From DAITPV01 sp050692555 (GTDB lineage Bacteria; Actinomycetota; UBA4738; CALAEC01): a stretch of DNA of 52,401 nucleotides. The notes beneath the pieces are model-generated. The model was given only the letters and a program-made list of their open reading frames with translations, ran no database searches and was not told where the DNA came from. Shown here piece after piece: positions 42,501 to 50,463 of this stretch. A program made the position numbers and the translations under genes. Every line of letters starts with the position of its first letter. Position 1 is the stretch's first letter. The DNA lies in the NCBI GenBank assembly GCA_050692555.1, contig JBOGVS010000024.1, positions 1 to 52,401 on the forward strand. The letters are read 5' to 3'.

Positions 42501-43142
42501 CTAGCTCAGGCCGCCTGTTATCTCCGGAACGAGGTCTTTCGGCGATACGTACATCAGACCTCCGTTCTCCGGCGCGCCGTAGTCTCGTACCCAGGCAACG
42601 ACACCGCCCTCATCGACCAACACGAAGGTATGTCCCGGCTCCGCCGAGTCCACATCGGCCGATGGCGGGACGCGCCAGCCCATGACCCCGTATCGGTCGG
42701 CGACACGATTCGACGGATCGGAGAGAAGCACTGATTCGAGGCCGTAATCGTCCGCGACCTGCCGCCACGAGTCCGGATGGTCAGGGGAAAGGCTGACAAG
42801 CTCGATGCCGAGCTCCCCGAATTCAAGATCCTTCTGCAGATCCACGATCTGCTCGATGCACGGCGCTCACCCCGGACCCATGCTGAAGTAGAAGAGGACG
42901 GGGCGCGCCCCCGTGAAGTCCTCGAGGCTCATCGTCTCACCGCTCGAAGACTCGAGTGTGAACCCGGGTGCCGGCTGCCCTTCGGCGATCGGGGGCTTGG
43001 GGGCCGCCGGGGGAGACGCTTCCGGCTGCGTTTCGCAAGCAGCCAGCACCAGGGACAAAGCCGCGACAATGGTCACTCCCGTGGGGATGGAAGAGCGATC
43101 GCGGGAGCGCTCGAAGGCTCTTGGCTCACGATACGGGCTCAC
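42501..43142 (-). CDS. ResA-like lipoprotein redoxin, candidate selenoprotein (in-frame TGA)
   Basis: 213 codons from GTG at 43142 (GGAGG just upstream) to 42501, with one in-frame TGA at 42869-42867 (codon 92). A lipoprotein signal ends LVLAAC (Cys36). A TlpA/AhpC-type redoxin follows: AEGQPAPGFTL, then VLFYFSMGPG-TGA-APCIEQIVDL. Read as selenocysteine, the active site is U-A-P-C, where ResA-type proteins have C-x-P-C; the nucleophilic first Cys is the one replaced. The sequence beyond the stop stays in frame and redoxin-like to the end (PGHTFVLVDEGG). A suitable hairpin follows the TGA. It is next to ccsB-resB-ccdA, the place of resA. A nonsense mutation is the alternative. Confidence 0.75.
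42836..42869 (-). promoter_or_regulatory. Candidate bacterial SECIS hairpin after the TGA codon
   Basis: On the minus strand GCAGATC (42852-42846), loop GTG (42845-42843) and GATCTGC (42842-42836) form a perfect 7-bp stem. The loop begins 22 nt after the TGA (42869-42867). Bacterial SECIS elements are described as having the apical loop 16-37 nt after UGA and a G among the first two loop bases; both hold here. The hairpin sits in coding sequence, as bacterial SECIS elements do. Confidence 0.6.
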
Positions 43143-43225
43143 AGCCCTCCAGGGTACAACCGACACTCCAAGTGAGCCGCCCTGCACTTGGCCCTTCGAA
43201 CCAGACTTCCGACGCCGCGCCTGTC

Positions 43226-44170
43226 TCAGACGCCAGCGTACCCGTGCAGCCCGGGGATTACCGTGTTCACGACGATCAGGTTGAACACCAACGCGGCGAA
43301 CCCCACCACGGCCAGCACCGCGGCCCGGCGGCCCCGCCATCCGACCGTGGCCCTGGCGTGAAGGTACGCGGCGAACATCACCCAGGTGATGAACGCCCAC
43401 ACCTCCTTGGGGTCCCACCCCCAGTACCGGCCCCAGGCCTCCTCCGCCCAGATGGCCCCGAAGATCACGGCCAGGGTCCAGATGGGAAAGGCCCACACGA
43501 TGGTGCGATAGGCGATGCGATCCAGGACCGAAGCCTCGGGCAGGCGACTCCGGCGGGCCACCGGCGGCTCCACGACCTCGGGCTCGGCGGGCGCATAATC
43601 CTCGGGGCGCTCGCCTCCACCGGCCCCCACCGGTGCCATGGCCGGCTCCCGGGCCGGGACCACCGCAGCCGCCTCGCGGCGCTCCCGGCGGTCCCGCACC
43701 AGGTACAGGACCGTGAACACGAACCCCAGCGTGAACAGCGCCGAGCCCAGCATCGCGGCCACCACGTGTATGCGCAGCCAGTAGGAGTTGAGAGCGGGAA
43801 CCAGCGGTCCGGGGGGCACGTAGATCAGGGTTGCGGCGCCCATGGCCGCCACCGGGATCGACAGGGCGAAGCCTCCGGCGGCCTCGGTCTTCCACCGCCG
43901 CTCCACGACCAGCAGGTACAGGGCCACCGTGAGTAGCCCGGCCACGGAGGTGTACTCGTACAGGTTCCCCCACGGGACCCGGCCGGCCTCGATACCCCGG
44001 GTCACCACGGACGTGGCGTGCGCCGCGAGCCCCAGGTAGGCGACCACTCGTGCACTCGACAGCACACTCCGGCGGCGGAACGCCAGGTAGTGGAAGTACC
44101 CCACCGTGGCCACCAGGTACAGGCCCAGAGCGAGGCCGAAACCGAGGTTCGAGACCCGGGTCAGGTCCAC
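43226..44170 (-). CDS. ccsB: Cytochrome c biogenesis protein CcsB/ResC (system II)
   Basis: 314 residues, eight or so membrane helices. The heme-handling WWD signature is WGRYWGWDPKEVWAFITWVMF. Potential heme-ligand His lie in VAYLGLAAHATSV, SYWLRIHVVAA and in the last helices. A Pro/Glu-rich cytoplasmic insert of about 45 residues (roughly 165-215) is longer than usual. With ResB it exports heme and attaches it to the CxxCH motifs of cytochromes such as CtaC and the bc-operon cytochrome. It starts 4 nt after resB. Confidence 0.94.
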   Translation of the reverse strand: MDLTRVSNLGFGLALGLYLVATVGYFHYLAFRRRSVLSSARVVAYLGLAAHATSVVTRGIEAGRVPWGNLYEYTSVAGLLTVALYLLVVERRWKTEAAGGFALSIPVAAMGAATLIYVPPGPLVPALNSYWLRIHVVAAMLGSALFTLGFVFTVLYLVRDRRERREAAAVVPAREPAMAPVGAGGGERPEDYAPAEPEVVEPPVARRSRLPEASVLDRIAYRTIVWAFPIWTLAVIFGAIWAEEAWGRYWGWDPKEVWAFITWVMFAAYLHARATVGWRGRRAAVLAVVGFAALVFNLIVVNTVIPGLHGYAGV

Positions 44171-44174
44171 CGGC

Positions 44175-45644
44175 TCACCCTACCAACTCCCCCACCAGTT
44201 CCCGGAACTCCTCCTCGAACGCCGCTTTGCGCTGAAGGGCGAACCCGGCGACCTGTAGACGCGTGCCCCGACCGTCGGCTTCCACCGCGCGGACCCATAC
44301 CCGCCGACGGCTTGAGTACAGGGCCGGCAGGAGTCCCAGGACCAGCAACACCGCCGCCGCCAGGACGATCCACGCTCCGGGGTCCCGGGTCACCAGGAAC
44401 TGGGTGTACTCCCGCAGCTCCGTGAACGACACCTCCAGGCCACCGGGGAGCGTGGCGGTCTGGCCGAGGCCGATCCCACCGCTCTCCCACGGCTCCAGGC
44501 CCCGCTTGTCCAGGCGGAACACGCTCTGGGCCGCCGTCAGGGACAGGTCCCCGCGGTAGGCCTCGAACGTGAGGAAGGGATCCCGGGCCTCCAGCATCGG
44601 CCGGCCCGCCAGCAGGGCCGGGAGATCGGGCGCCAGCCGGAACTCGATCCCCACCTGCGGCCGGAGCGACGGCAGCTTCACCGCTCCCCGCCACGGCCGC
44701 CGCTGGTCGTTCGGGGTGTCGGTGACGAACACGACGGGCTCCGAAGCCAGGACGTCGTCGCCGCGGCGGACCTCGATCACCGGCGCCCATCCGTACCCCA
44801 GCTGGTACAGCTTGACGCCCTGGTGCGACAACGGGTCGTTGACCCGGATCTCCCGCTCCCCCACCGCGCGGCCGCCGGGGTCGATGACCTCCACCCAGGA
44901 CGTGAAGTCTCGGGGCAGCCCGGTGGGGTAGTACGCGGCGTCGAAGTCCTCGACCCGCACCTGAAAGCCGGTGTGCATGCCTTCGGAGAAGAACCGCCCC
45001 GTCTGCGGGGGGAAGTCGTAGCTGGCTCGCGCCTCGGTCCAGGTATCCCCCTCCACCACGGTGGCCTGGCCGGTGAACCCGAACCCCTTCCCGTACATCA
45101 CTCCGACCAGCAGCAGGAACACCGACCAGTGGAACACCAGGCTCCCGCCTTCCCGGGCGGCGCCCTTCTCGGCGGCCAGGCCCGGCTCGCCGGGGGACAC
45201 CCGGAACCGTCGGCGCCGCAGCACCCGTCGCGACCGGGCCAGCGCTTCCTCCGGTGCCACCGGCACCAGGCCCTCGGCGAAGTGGCGCATCCCCTCGAGC
45301 TCCCGAATGGACTGGGGGCGCTGGCCCAGCCCCCGGACCAGCGTTCGGGTCCGAGGGATCAAGCACGACGCCAGCGAGATCAGCGTGAGGACGTACGCCA
45401 GCGTGAACCACCACGAGCCGTAGACGTCGAACAGCCCGGCGGCTTCGTAGATCCGGGCCAGCAGCGGATGCTCGCGATAGAGGTCGGTAACCGCCCGGAG
45501 CGAGATCGGGGCCTGGGGGATCAGCGAACCGAACACGCTGGCCATCGCCACCACCAGCAAGAGGATCAGGGCCGTCCGCATGGAACGGAGCGATCGCCAC
45601 ACGGCGCGGACCGAGCGCTCCAGGGATTCGGAGGAAGACGCCAT
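44175..45644 (-). CDS. resB: Cytochrome c biogenesis protein ResB (system II)
   Basis: 489 residues. Three N-terminal helices (SMRTALILLLVVAMASVFGSLIPQ is the first) precede a large extracytoplasmic domain of about 230 residues and a last helix near 400-425 (WIVLAAAVLLVLGLLPALYSSRRRVWVR). This is the ResB/Ccs1 pattern. It forms the heme ligase complex with CcsB. It stands between ccdA and ccsB on the same strand. Confidence 0.93.
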   Translation of the reverse strand: MASSSESLERSVRAVWRSLRSMRTALILLLVVAMASVFGSLIPQAPISLRAVTDLYREHPLLARIYEAAGLFDVYGSWWFTLAYVLTLISLASCLIPRTRTLVRGLGQRPQSIRELEGMRHFAEGLVPVAPEEALARSRRVLRRRRFRVSPGEPGLAAEKGAAREGGSLVFHWSVFLLLVGVMYGKGFGFTGQATVVEGDTWTEARASYDFPPQTGRFFSEGMHTGFQVRVEDFDAAYYPTGLPRDFTSWVEVIDPGGRAVGEREIRVNDPLSHQGVKLYQLGYGWAPVIEVRRGDDVLASEPVVFVTDTPNDQRRPWRGAVKLPSLRPQVGIEFRLAPDLPALLAGRPMLEARDPFLTFEAYRGDLSLTAAQSVFRLDKRGLEPWESGGIGLGQTATLPGGLEVSFTELREYTQFLVTRDPGAWIVLAAAVLLVLGLLPALYSSRRRVWVRAVEADGRGTRLQVAGFALQRKAAFEEEFRELVGELVG

Positions 45645-45666
45645 GGAAGGCTCGGAGATTCTAGCC

Positions 45667-46401
45667 TCAGATCGGCGGGGTGAACCCGCGCACCAGCCTG
45701 AGCAACCCCAGGCGGGAGAGCAGCGCCACCCATTGGCCGGTGATCAGCAGCACCCCGATCGCCACCAGAAGCACCCCGCTGACGCCGGCGAACCAGTGGT
45801 AGTTGCGTTTCACGAACGCCAGCGCCCCCAGGAGGCGGTGCACCCCCAGGCCGACCAGGACGAAGGGCAGCCCCAGCCCGATCGAATAGGCCAGCAGGAG
45901 AACCGCGCCGCGCAGCCCGCCCCCCTGGGCCAGGGCCAGGGTCAGGATCGCCGCCAGCACCGGGCCGATGCACGGTGTCCAGCCCACCGCGAAGGCCATC
46001 CCCAGCGGCAACGCCCCCACGGGCCCTGGGTGAACCCTGGCCATCAGCGGACGGCGGTCCGCGAACAGAGCCGGGGTCCCCAGGCGCAGGGCGAACAGGA
46101 GCATCAGCATGCCGATGGCCATGACCAGGATCCCGGCCACCCGCTGTCCCGTCGGTGAGTTCACCACCGGCACCAGCACGCGGGAGAACGCTCCGAGCGC
46201 GGTGAACACCACGGCGAACCCGGTGACGAACAGCAGCATCGGGAGAAGGGACCGGCGCTCCCCCTCCTCCCGGGAGCCCGACACGAACGACAGATAGCCG
46301 GGGACCAGGGGAAGCACGCAGGGGGAAGCGAAGGACACCACCCCCGCGGCGAAGGCCAGAGCCGGGGCCCACCAGGTGGTCAGCGCGTCGGCAAACTCCA
46401 C
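45667..46401 (-). CDS. ccdA: CcdA/DsbD-type thiol-disulfide transporter
   Basis: 244 residues, six membrane helices with the redox-active Cys in SFASPCVLPLVPGYLSF (helix 1) and VGWTPCIGPVLAAIL (helix 4). CcdA passes electrons from cytosolic thioredoxin to extracytoplasmic thiol proteins such as ResA, which keep apocytochrome CxxCH reduced. Here the partner would be the TGA-containing redoxin. It is the first gene of the ccs unit; GTG at 46401 faces the Rex site at 46494 across 92 bp. Confidence 0.94.
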   Translation of the reverse strand: MEFADALTTWWAPALAFAAGVVSFASPCVLPLVPGYLSFVSGSREEGERRSLLPMLLFVTGFAVVFTALGAFSRVLVPVVNSPTGQRVAGILVMAIGMLMLLFALRLGTPALFADRRPLMARVHPGPVGALPLGMAFAVGWTPCIGPVLAAILTLALAQGGGLRGAVLLLAYSIGLGLPFVLVGLGVHRLLGALAFVKRNYHWFAGVSGVLLVAIGVLLITGQWVALLSRLGLLRLVRGFTPPI

Positions 46402-46493
46402 GTCTCAAGTGTCACACCTCTGGGTAGCTTGGGGGAGCGTGAGCCAGGGGTCGGTTGCGAAGCCCGGAGCCGTGTTCGACAATCGATCCGGTG

Positions 46494-46513
46494 CTTGTGA
46501 AATACTTCACAAG
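46494..46513. promoter_or_regulatory. Rex operator between ccdA and the bc operon
   Basis: CTTGTGAAATACTTCACAAG is a perfect palindrome (8-bp arms around ATAC) and an exact match to the Rex consensus TTGTGAA-N4-TTCACAA. It overlaps a possible plus-strand -10 (TGAAAT, 46498-46503, with TCGACA at 46476-46481) and lies upstream of a second -10 at 46567. It is intergenic between divergent ccdA and bc-complex genes, so it may control one or both. Confidence 0.83.
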
Positions 46514-46566
46514 GGAACCGGCCGACGGGGACCCCCGCTCGGCCCGGACCCCAGGAGGACCGTCGA

Positions 46567-46572
46567 TATAAT
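46567..46572 (+). promoter_or_regulatory. -10 box of a probable bc-operon promoter
   Basis: TATAAT is a perfect -10 hexamer 34 nt before the first gene of the bc operon. No convincing -35 is seen 16-18 nt upstream. AAAGGAGAAG (46587-46596) downstream is a strong ribosome site, though about 10 nt or more from the GTG at 46606. Confidence 0.4.
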
Positions 46573-46605
46573 CCCGCGCGGGACGAAAGGAGAAGATCGG
46601 AACCG

Positions 46606-46962
46606 GTGAGGCTGCCCATCCCCAAGGCCGTGGAGCGCAGGCTCCGCCCCCTGATCCGCCGCGGCGAGGATTTCCTCCGGGACTGGGAATGGACCTGGAC
46701 CTCGGCCTTCGTCGCCGGGGTGGCCATCTCGTTCATCGCCATCACCACGCTGGCGGTGATCCCCTCGTGGTGGCTGTACTTCGCCGACCAGACCCTCGAA
46801 TGGCGCACCCGCATTTGGATCACCGTCCGAGACATGGTGGCCGTGGGATGGCTGACCGTGGTGGCGGGGGCCTTCGTGGTCACCGCGTACAAGATCCAGG
46901 TGATCCGGCGGAGGCTGCGCGGCGAGAAGCAGTCGGAGCGGTACTCGGGAGGGTACCGGTAG
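46606..46962 (+). CDS. Two-helix membrane protein opening the bc operon
   Basis: 118 residues from GTG at 46606. A basic N-terminus precedes two membrane helices (about 32-58 and 76-98) and a basic C-terminal tail. No family is recognised. Its start follows the AAAGGAGAAG ribosome site, and its stop is 12 nt before the ferredoxin ATG, so it is the first gene of the menaquinol:cytochrome c reductase operon. A small anchoring subunit is likely. Confidence 0.75.
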   Translation: MRLPIPKAVERRLRPLIRRGEDFLRDWEWTWTSAFVAGVAISFIAITTLAVIPSWWLYFADQTLEWRTRIWITVRDMVAVGWLTVVAGAFVVTAYKIQVIRRRLRGEKQSERYSGGYR

Positions 46963-46974
46963 CGGGGTGAGCCC

Positions 46975-47376
46975 ATGCCGTTCGTGAAGACGGAAGTCGA
47001 CATCACCGAGGACTACGTCGTCGAGGCCGTCGACCCGGAGTGGCTTAAGGAAGGGGTCAGGTCCCCCAAGCATCTGATGCTGGACCCCGAACCGTGCATC
47101 TTGTGCCGGGCTTGCGAGGACGTGTGCCCCTGGAACTGCATCTTCATGCTGGACACCGGCATCGTCCAGGAGACCACCGACCCTGCCACCGGCGACCTGG
47201 TCCGTCAGGCGGAGGCCATCTTCGTGGTCGACGACAACGCCTGCACCCGGTGCTCGGTGTGCGTGGAGCGGTGCCCCAGCGACTGCCTGTACTACGCCCG
47301 GCTGCCGGAGGGAGCCGAGGGCCGGCGCACCATGGGGGCCGTCCCCATGTCGCAGAAGGCGGAAGAGCCGGCGTGA
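46975..47376 (+). CDS. Dicluster 4Fe-4S ferredoxin of the bc operon
   Basis: 133 residues. Two 4Fe-4S sites: C41-x2-C44-x2-C47-x3-C51 (CILCRACEDVCP) and C90-x2-C93-x2-C96-x3-C100 (CTRCSVCVERCP). An extra Cys55 follows the first motif. The spacer of about 38 residues between motifs is longer than in small ferredoxins. No signal or membrane segment is visible, so it is cytosolic. The stop overlaps the cytochrome b start (GTGA), so it is made with the bc complex and may dock on its cytoplasmic side. Confidence 0.9.
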   Translation: MPFVKTEVDITEDYVVEAVDPEWLKEGVRSPKHLMLDPEPCILCRACEDVCPWNCIFMLDTGIVQETTDPATGDLVRQAEAIFVVDDNACTRCSVCVERCPSDCLYYARLPEGAEGRRTMGAVPMSQKAEEPA

Positions 47377-48152
47377 AGCTGAAGCTCCCCCGCCCCCCGA
47401 GCCCGGCGGAGGTCTTCGACAAGGTCCGGGAGTCGGAAGCGTGGAGGTCGATCTTCCGTCCCGGCTCCGTGTTCCGAAAGGGCTACAAGGACACCCAGCG
47501 CGACCGGGCCCTGGCCGCCATGAACAACGTGCTCTATCACCTGCACCCCGTGAAGGTGAAGCGGCATGGGCTGAAGCTGACGTACACGTTCTGCCTGGGA
47601 GGGCTTTCGTTCTTCCTGTTCGTGCTCCTCACGGTGACCGGCATCTTCCTGATGTTCTTCTACCGTCCGGCCGCTGAGCTGTCCTCCGGCCAGGCCTACA
47701 CCGACATCGAGACGCTCCGGAACGGCATCGTGTTCGGGGACCTGGTGCGGAACATCCACCGGTGGGGCGCCCACCTCATGACCATCACGGTGTTCCTGCA
47801 CATGGGGCGGGTGTTCTACACCGGCGCGTACAAGCCACCCCGGGAGTTCAACTGGGTGGTGGGAGTGATCCTCCTGCTCACCACGCTGCTGCTGGCCTTC
47901 AGCGGCTACCTGCTCCCGTGGGACCAGCTGTCGTTCTGGGCCTTCACCGTGGGGACCAGCTTCGGCGCGTACTCCCCCCTGGTGGCCCCGGAGGTCCAGT
48001 TCCTGCTTCTGGCGGGGATCGAGGTCAGCGCGGACACCCTGCTCCGCTGGTACGTGCTTCACGTGCTGGCCCTCCCGTTCATCTTGACCATCTTCCTTGC
48101 GGTGCACTTCTGGCGGATCCGCAAGGACGGCGGGATCTCGGGGCCCCTGTAA
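47373..48152 (+). CDS. petB: Cytochrome b6-type subunit of menaquinol:cytochrome c reductase
   Basis: 259 residues from GTG at 47373. Four-helix cytochrome b N-half: heme ligands are H129/H143 (spacing 14) and H230/H245 (spacing 15), as in cytochrome b6. Cys74 in YTFCLGGLSFF aligns with the Cys that covalently holds heme ci in b6f and Bacillus-type complexes. The C-terminus IRKDGGISGPL matches the b6 end. An N-terminal extension of about 45 residues (cytosolic) is longer than in PetB. The split b6/IV arrangement distinguishes it from mycobacterial QcrB. Confidence 0.93.
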   Translation: MKLKLPRPPSPAEVFDKVRESEAWRSIFRPGSVFRKGYKDTQRDRALAAMNNVLYHLHPVKVKRHGLKLTYTFCLGGLSFFLFVLLTVTGIFLMFFYRPAAELSSGQAYTDIETLRNGIVFGDLVRNIHRWGAHLMTITVFLHMGRVFYTGAYKPPREFNWVVGVILLLTTLLLAFSGYLLPWDQLSFWAFTVGTSFGAYSPLVAPEVQFLLLAGIEVSADTLLRWYVLHVLALPFILTIFLAVHFWRIRKDGGISGPL

Positions 48153-48155
48153 GCC

Positions 48156-49004
48156 ATGGCCGAGTTCGCGGAGAACCTGAACCCGGAGACCTTCAACCGG
48201 GTGCTCAACGAGCTCCTCGAGCAGGGCGTGAGCCGCCGGGTCGCGGAAGGCCGGGCCCGCCGGGTGGCCATGGTCGAGTACAAGCGCCAGCACCCGGAAG
48301 AGGAAGAGGCCCCCCGCCCGGCCGCGGCGCAGGCGGCGCCGGAGGGTGGAGACGGACAGCCCGCCGCTCCCGCGGCAGCGCCTGCCGCTGCGCCCGTGGC
48401 CCCCGCAGCAGCCGCACCGGCCGCAGCGGCCATGTCCATGGCGGCCCCCGCGGCGCCGCTGGTCGCCCCGCCCCCCACCGGCAAGCTTCCCACCCCCAAG
48501 CCCGGCGCTCCGGACAAGCACCGGCTCCTTGCGCTGGTGGCCCCCGAGGGCATCCAGCGGGTCGAGCGGGAACAGGGCGACCGGGTCAACACGTTTCCTC
48601 ACCTGCTGATCCAGGAGCTGCTGTCGCTGATCATCGTGACCGCGGCGCTGATCGTGTTCTCCACGTTCGTGAACGCACCGCTCCGGGAGCTGGCCAACCC
48701 CAACCTCACCCCGAACCCCTCGAAGGCTCCGTGGTACTTCCTGGGGCTCCAGGAGCTCCTGCGGTACTTCCACCCCATGGTGGCCGGGGTCCTGGTCCCC
48801 ACACTGTTCTTCGCCTTCCTGTTCGTCCTCCCGTACGTGGACCGCAACCCCAGCAACAAGCCGGGTGACCGCAAGCTGGCCCTCGTGCTGTTCACCATGC
48901 TGCTGATGTTCTTCGCCATCCTCACGATCATCGGAGCGTTCTTCCGAGGACCGGGGTTCAACTTCGTGTGGCCCTGGTCGGACGGGGTGTTCTTCGACCT
49001 ATGA
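48156..49004 (+). CDS. petD: Subunit IV (PetD)-like cytochrome b C-half with Ala/Pro-rich extension
   Basis: 282 residues. The N-terminal 50 residues form a charged helical segment (LNPETFNRVLNELLEQGVSRRVAEG). An Ala/Pro-rich low-complexity linker spans about 55-120. The subunit IV part follows, with three helices; PNPSKAPWYFLGLQELLRYFHP holds the quinol-oxidation-site motif (APWY in place of PEWY). Classical PetD is about 160 residues, so the first 120 are extra. The stop overlaps the Rieske start (ATGA). Confidence 0.9.
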   Translation: MAEFAENLNPETFNRVLNELLEQGVSRRVAEGRARRVAMVEYKRQHPEEEEAPRPAAAQAAPEGGDGQPAAPAAAPAAAPVAPAAAAPAAAAMSMAAPAAPLVAPPPTGKLPTPKPGAPDKHRLLALVAPEGIQRVEREQGDRVNTFPHLLIQELLSLIIVTAALIVFSTFVNAPLRELANPNLTPNPSKAPWYFLGLQELLRYFHPMVAGVLVPTLFFAFLFVLPYVDRNPSNKPGDRKLALVLFTMLLMFFAILTIIGAFFRGPGFNFVWPWSDGVFFDL

Positions 49005-49735
49005 GCCGGGAGACCTTCGCCATCCTCATCGTGGGTGCGTTGTTCGGCCTTTTCTTCCTGCTCCTGGTGGCCTCGCTGATCCGATCCCGCCAGGCCGCGG
49101 CGGTGTTCAAGGAGGCCGCAGCGGGGGCCCGGCCCCGCGCCGAGCCGGAGCCGGAGGAGAAACCGAAGGTCAAGCCCCAACCGGTCTCCCGCCGGGAGTT
49201 CTTCCGCAAGTCGCTGCTGGCCTCGCTGGGGCTGTTCAGCCTCCAGTTCGGTGCTGCCAGCGTCGCGTTCCTGTGGCCGAACCTTCGGGGCGGTTTCGGC
49301 TCGGTGATCCCCCTCGGGCTCTCTCCGGATGCCGTCAAGCAACAGATCCAGGCCGACCGCCAGCCGTTCTACTTCGGGGCCGGCCGGTTCTATCTGGTGG
49401 CCTACGACGGCGACGGTGCGGACTCCGTGTACCAGGGGCTGACCAGCGAGGGCCTCATGGCCCTGTACCAGAAGTGCGTGCACCTGGGCTGCCGGGTCCC
49501 GTTCTGCGCGCAGAGCCAGTGGTTCGAGTGCCCGTGCCATGGCTCGAAGTACAACCGAGCCGGCGAGTACCGAGACGGGCCCGCCCCCCGGGGTATGGAC
49601 CGGTTCGCGGTCACCGTCCAGGACGGGATCGTGCAGGTGGATACCAGCCAGATCGTCCTCGGGCCCCCGCGGGGGACCAACACCACGGGGCAGAACCCCG
49701 AGGGCCCGTTCTGCGTGAACATCGGGGGCGAATGA
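49001..49735 (+). CDS. qcrA: Rieske iron-sulfur protein
   Basis: 244 residues from ATG at 49001. A first membrane helix (about 6-27), a charged linker, then SRREFFRK (Tat-type twin-Arg) and a second helix (about 70-92) lead to the 2Fe-2S domain. CVHLGC (159-164) and CPCHGS (177-182) supply two Cys and two His ligands plus the disulfide Cys. The two-helix topology resembles actinobacterial QcrA more than one-helix mitochondrial proteins. It transfers electrons from menaquinol to the cytochrome c gene product next door. Confidence 0.93.
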   Translation: MSRETFAILIVGALFGLFFLLLVASLIRSRQAAAVFKEAAAGARPRAEPEPEEKPKVKPQPVSRREFFRKSLLASLGLFSLQFGAASVAFLWPNLRGGFGSVIPLGLSPDAVKQQIQADRQPFYFGAGRFYLVAYDGDGADSVYQGLTSEGLMALYQKCVHLGCRVPFCAQSQWFECPCHGSKYNRAGEYRDGPAPRGMDRFAVTVQDGIVQVDTSQIVLGPPRGTNTTGQNPEGPFCVNIGGE

Positions 49736-50463
49736 ACGGCCTGCTGGCCCTGTCCACCGCAGCCACGGTCGCGCTGATCGCCGCCGGGGTGGTGGCCCTG
49801 GCGTTCATCGCGGGGCTGATCGTCCTGGGCCTCCGCAGACGAGGCCCCCAGGGCCCGGACATCCCGCCGGGGATGCGGCCGGGACCGGCCGACGAGGTTC
49901 TCGAGCGCCGCCAGCTCGAGAAGGCCATGGCCTGGGGAGTGGGGTTCATGGTCATCATCGCCCCCTGGCTGGCCGCCATCTGGCTCGGGGAGCCCGGGCA
50001 GAACGTGGACGATGAGATCGAGCTCATCGCCCGGTCCCGGGACCGTGGTTCCCAGTGGTTCCAGGTCTCCTCGGAGGAGAACCCCACCGGGTTCGGGTGT
50101 GCCCGGTGTCACGGCGAGGAGGCCCAGGGCGGGACGGTCCCCTACACCACCCCTGACGGAGAGTTCATCCCGGCATATCCGGTGCCTCCCCTGAACAACG
50201 TGTGCAGCCGGCTCCCGATCGAGGAGGAAGGTGGGATCCGGGAGACCATCATGCGTGGCCGGGAAAACACCCCCATGCCGTCCTGGAGCATCCAGTTCGA
50301 AGGCCCCATGAACGACCAGCAGATCCAGGACCTGATCACCTACCTCGTGTCGATCCAGGAGATCCCGGAGGGACAGCTCAACCTGTGCCTCAACCCCGAG
50401 GCCGCGGAAGAAGGCGCGGCTGGGGAGTCGCCGGCCGCCGAGGAGTCCCCGGAGTCTCCGTGA
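49732..50463 (+). CDS. Membrane-bound monoheme cytochrome c of the bc operon
   Basis: 243 residues from ATG at 49732, overlapping the Rieske stop (ATGA). Two membrane helices (about 8-34 and 65-85) precede a cytochrome c domain: CARCH is the heme site and the Met in TPMPSWSIQF the likely axial ligand. Extra Cys in NNVCSRLP and LNLCLNP may form a disulfide. The acidic C-terminal tail (EEGAAGESPAAEESPESP) is disordered. It probably replaces QcrC/cytochrome c1, accepting electrons from the Rieske protein. Confidence 0.9.
   Translation: MNGLLALSTAATVALIAAGVVALAFIAGLIVLGLRRRGPQGPDIPPGMRPGPADEVLERRQLEKAMAWGVGFMVIIAPWLAAIWLGEPGQNVDDEIELIARSRDRGSQWFQVSSEENPTGFGCARCHGEEAQGGTVPYTTPDGEFIPAYPVPPLNNVCSRLPIEEEGGIRETIMRGRENTPMPSWSIQFEGPMNDQQIQDLITYLVSIQEIPEGQLNLCLNPEAAEEGAAGESPAAEESPESP

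Noticed and set aside
42501..42845. A separate short redoxin-like gene starting at GTG 42845
   Set aside because: That GTG is the loop of the hairpin after the TGA, has no ribosome site, and a product from there would lack the active site and first strand. The upstream part is in the same frame and supplies the missing N-terminus.
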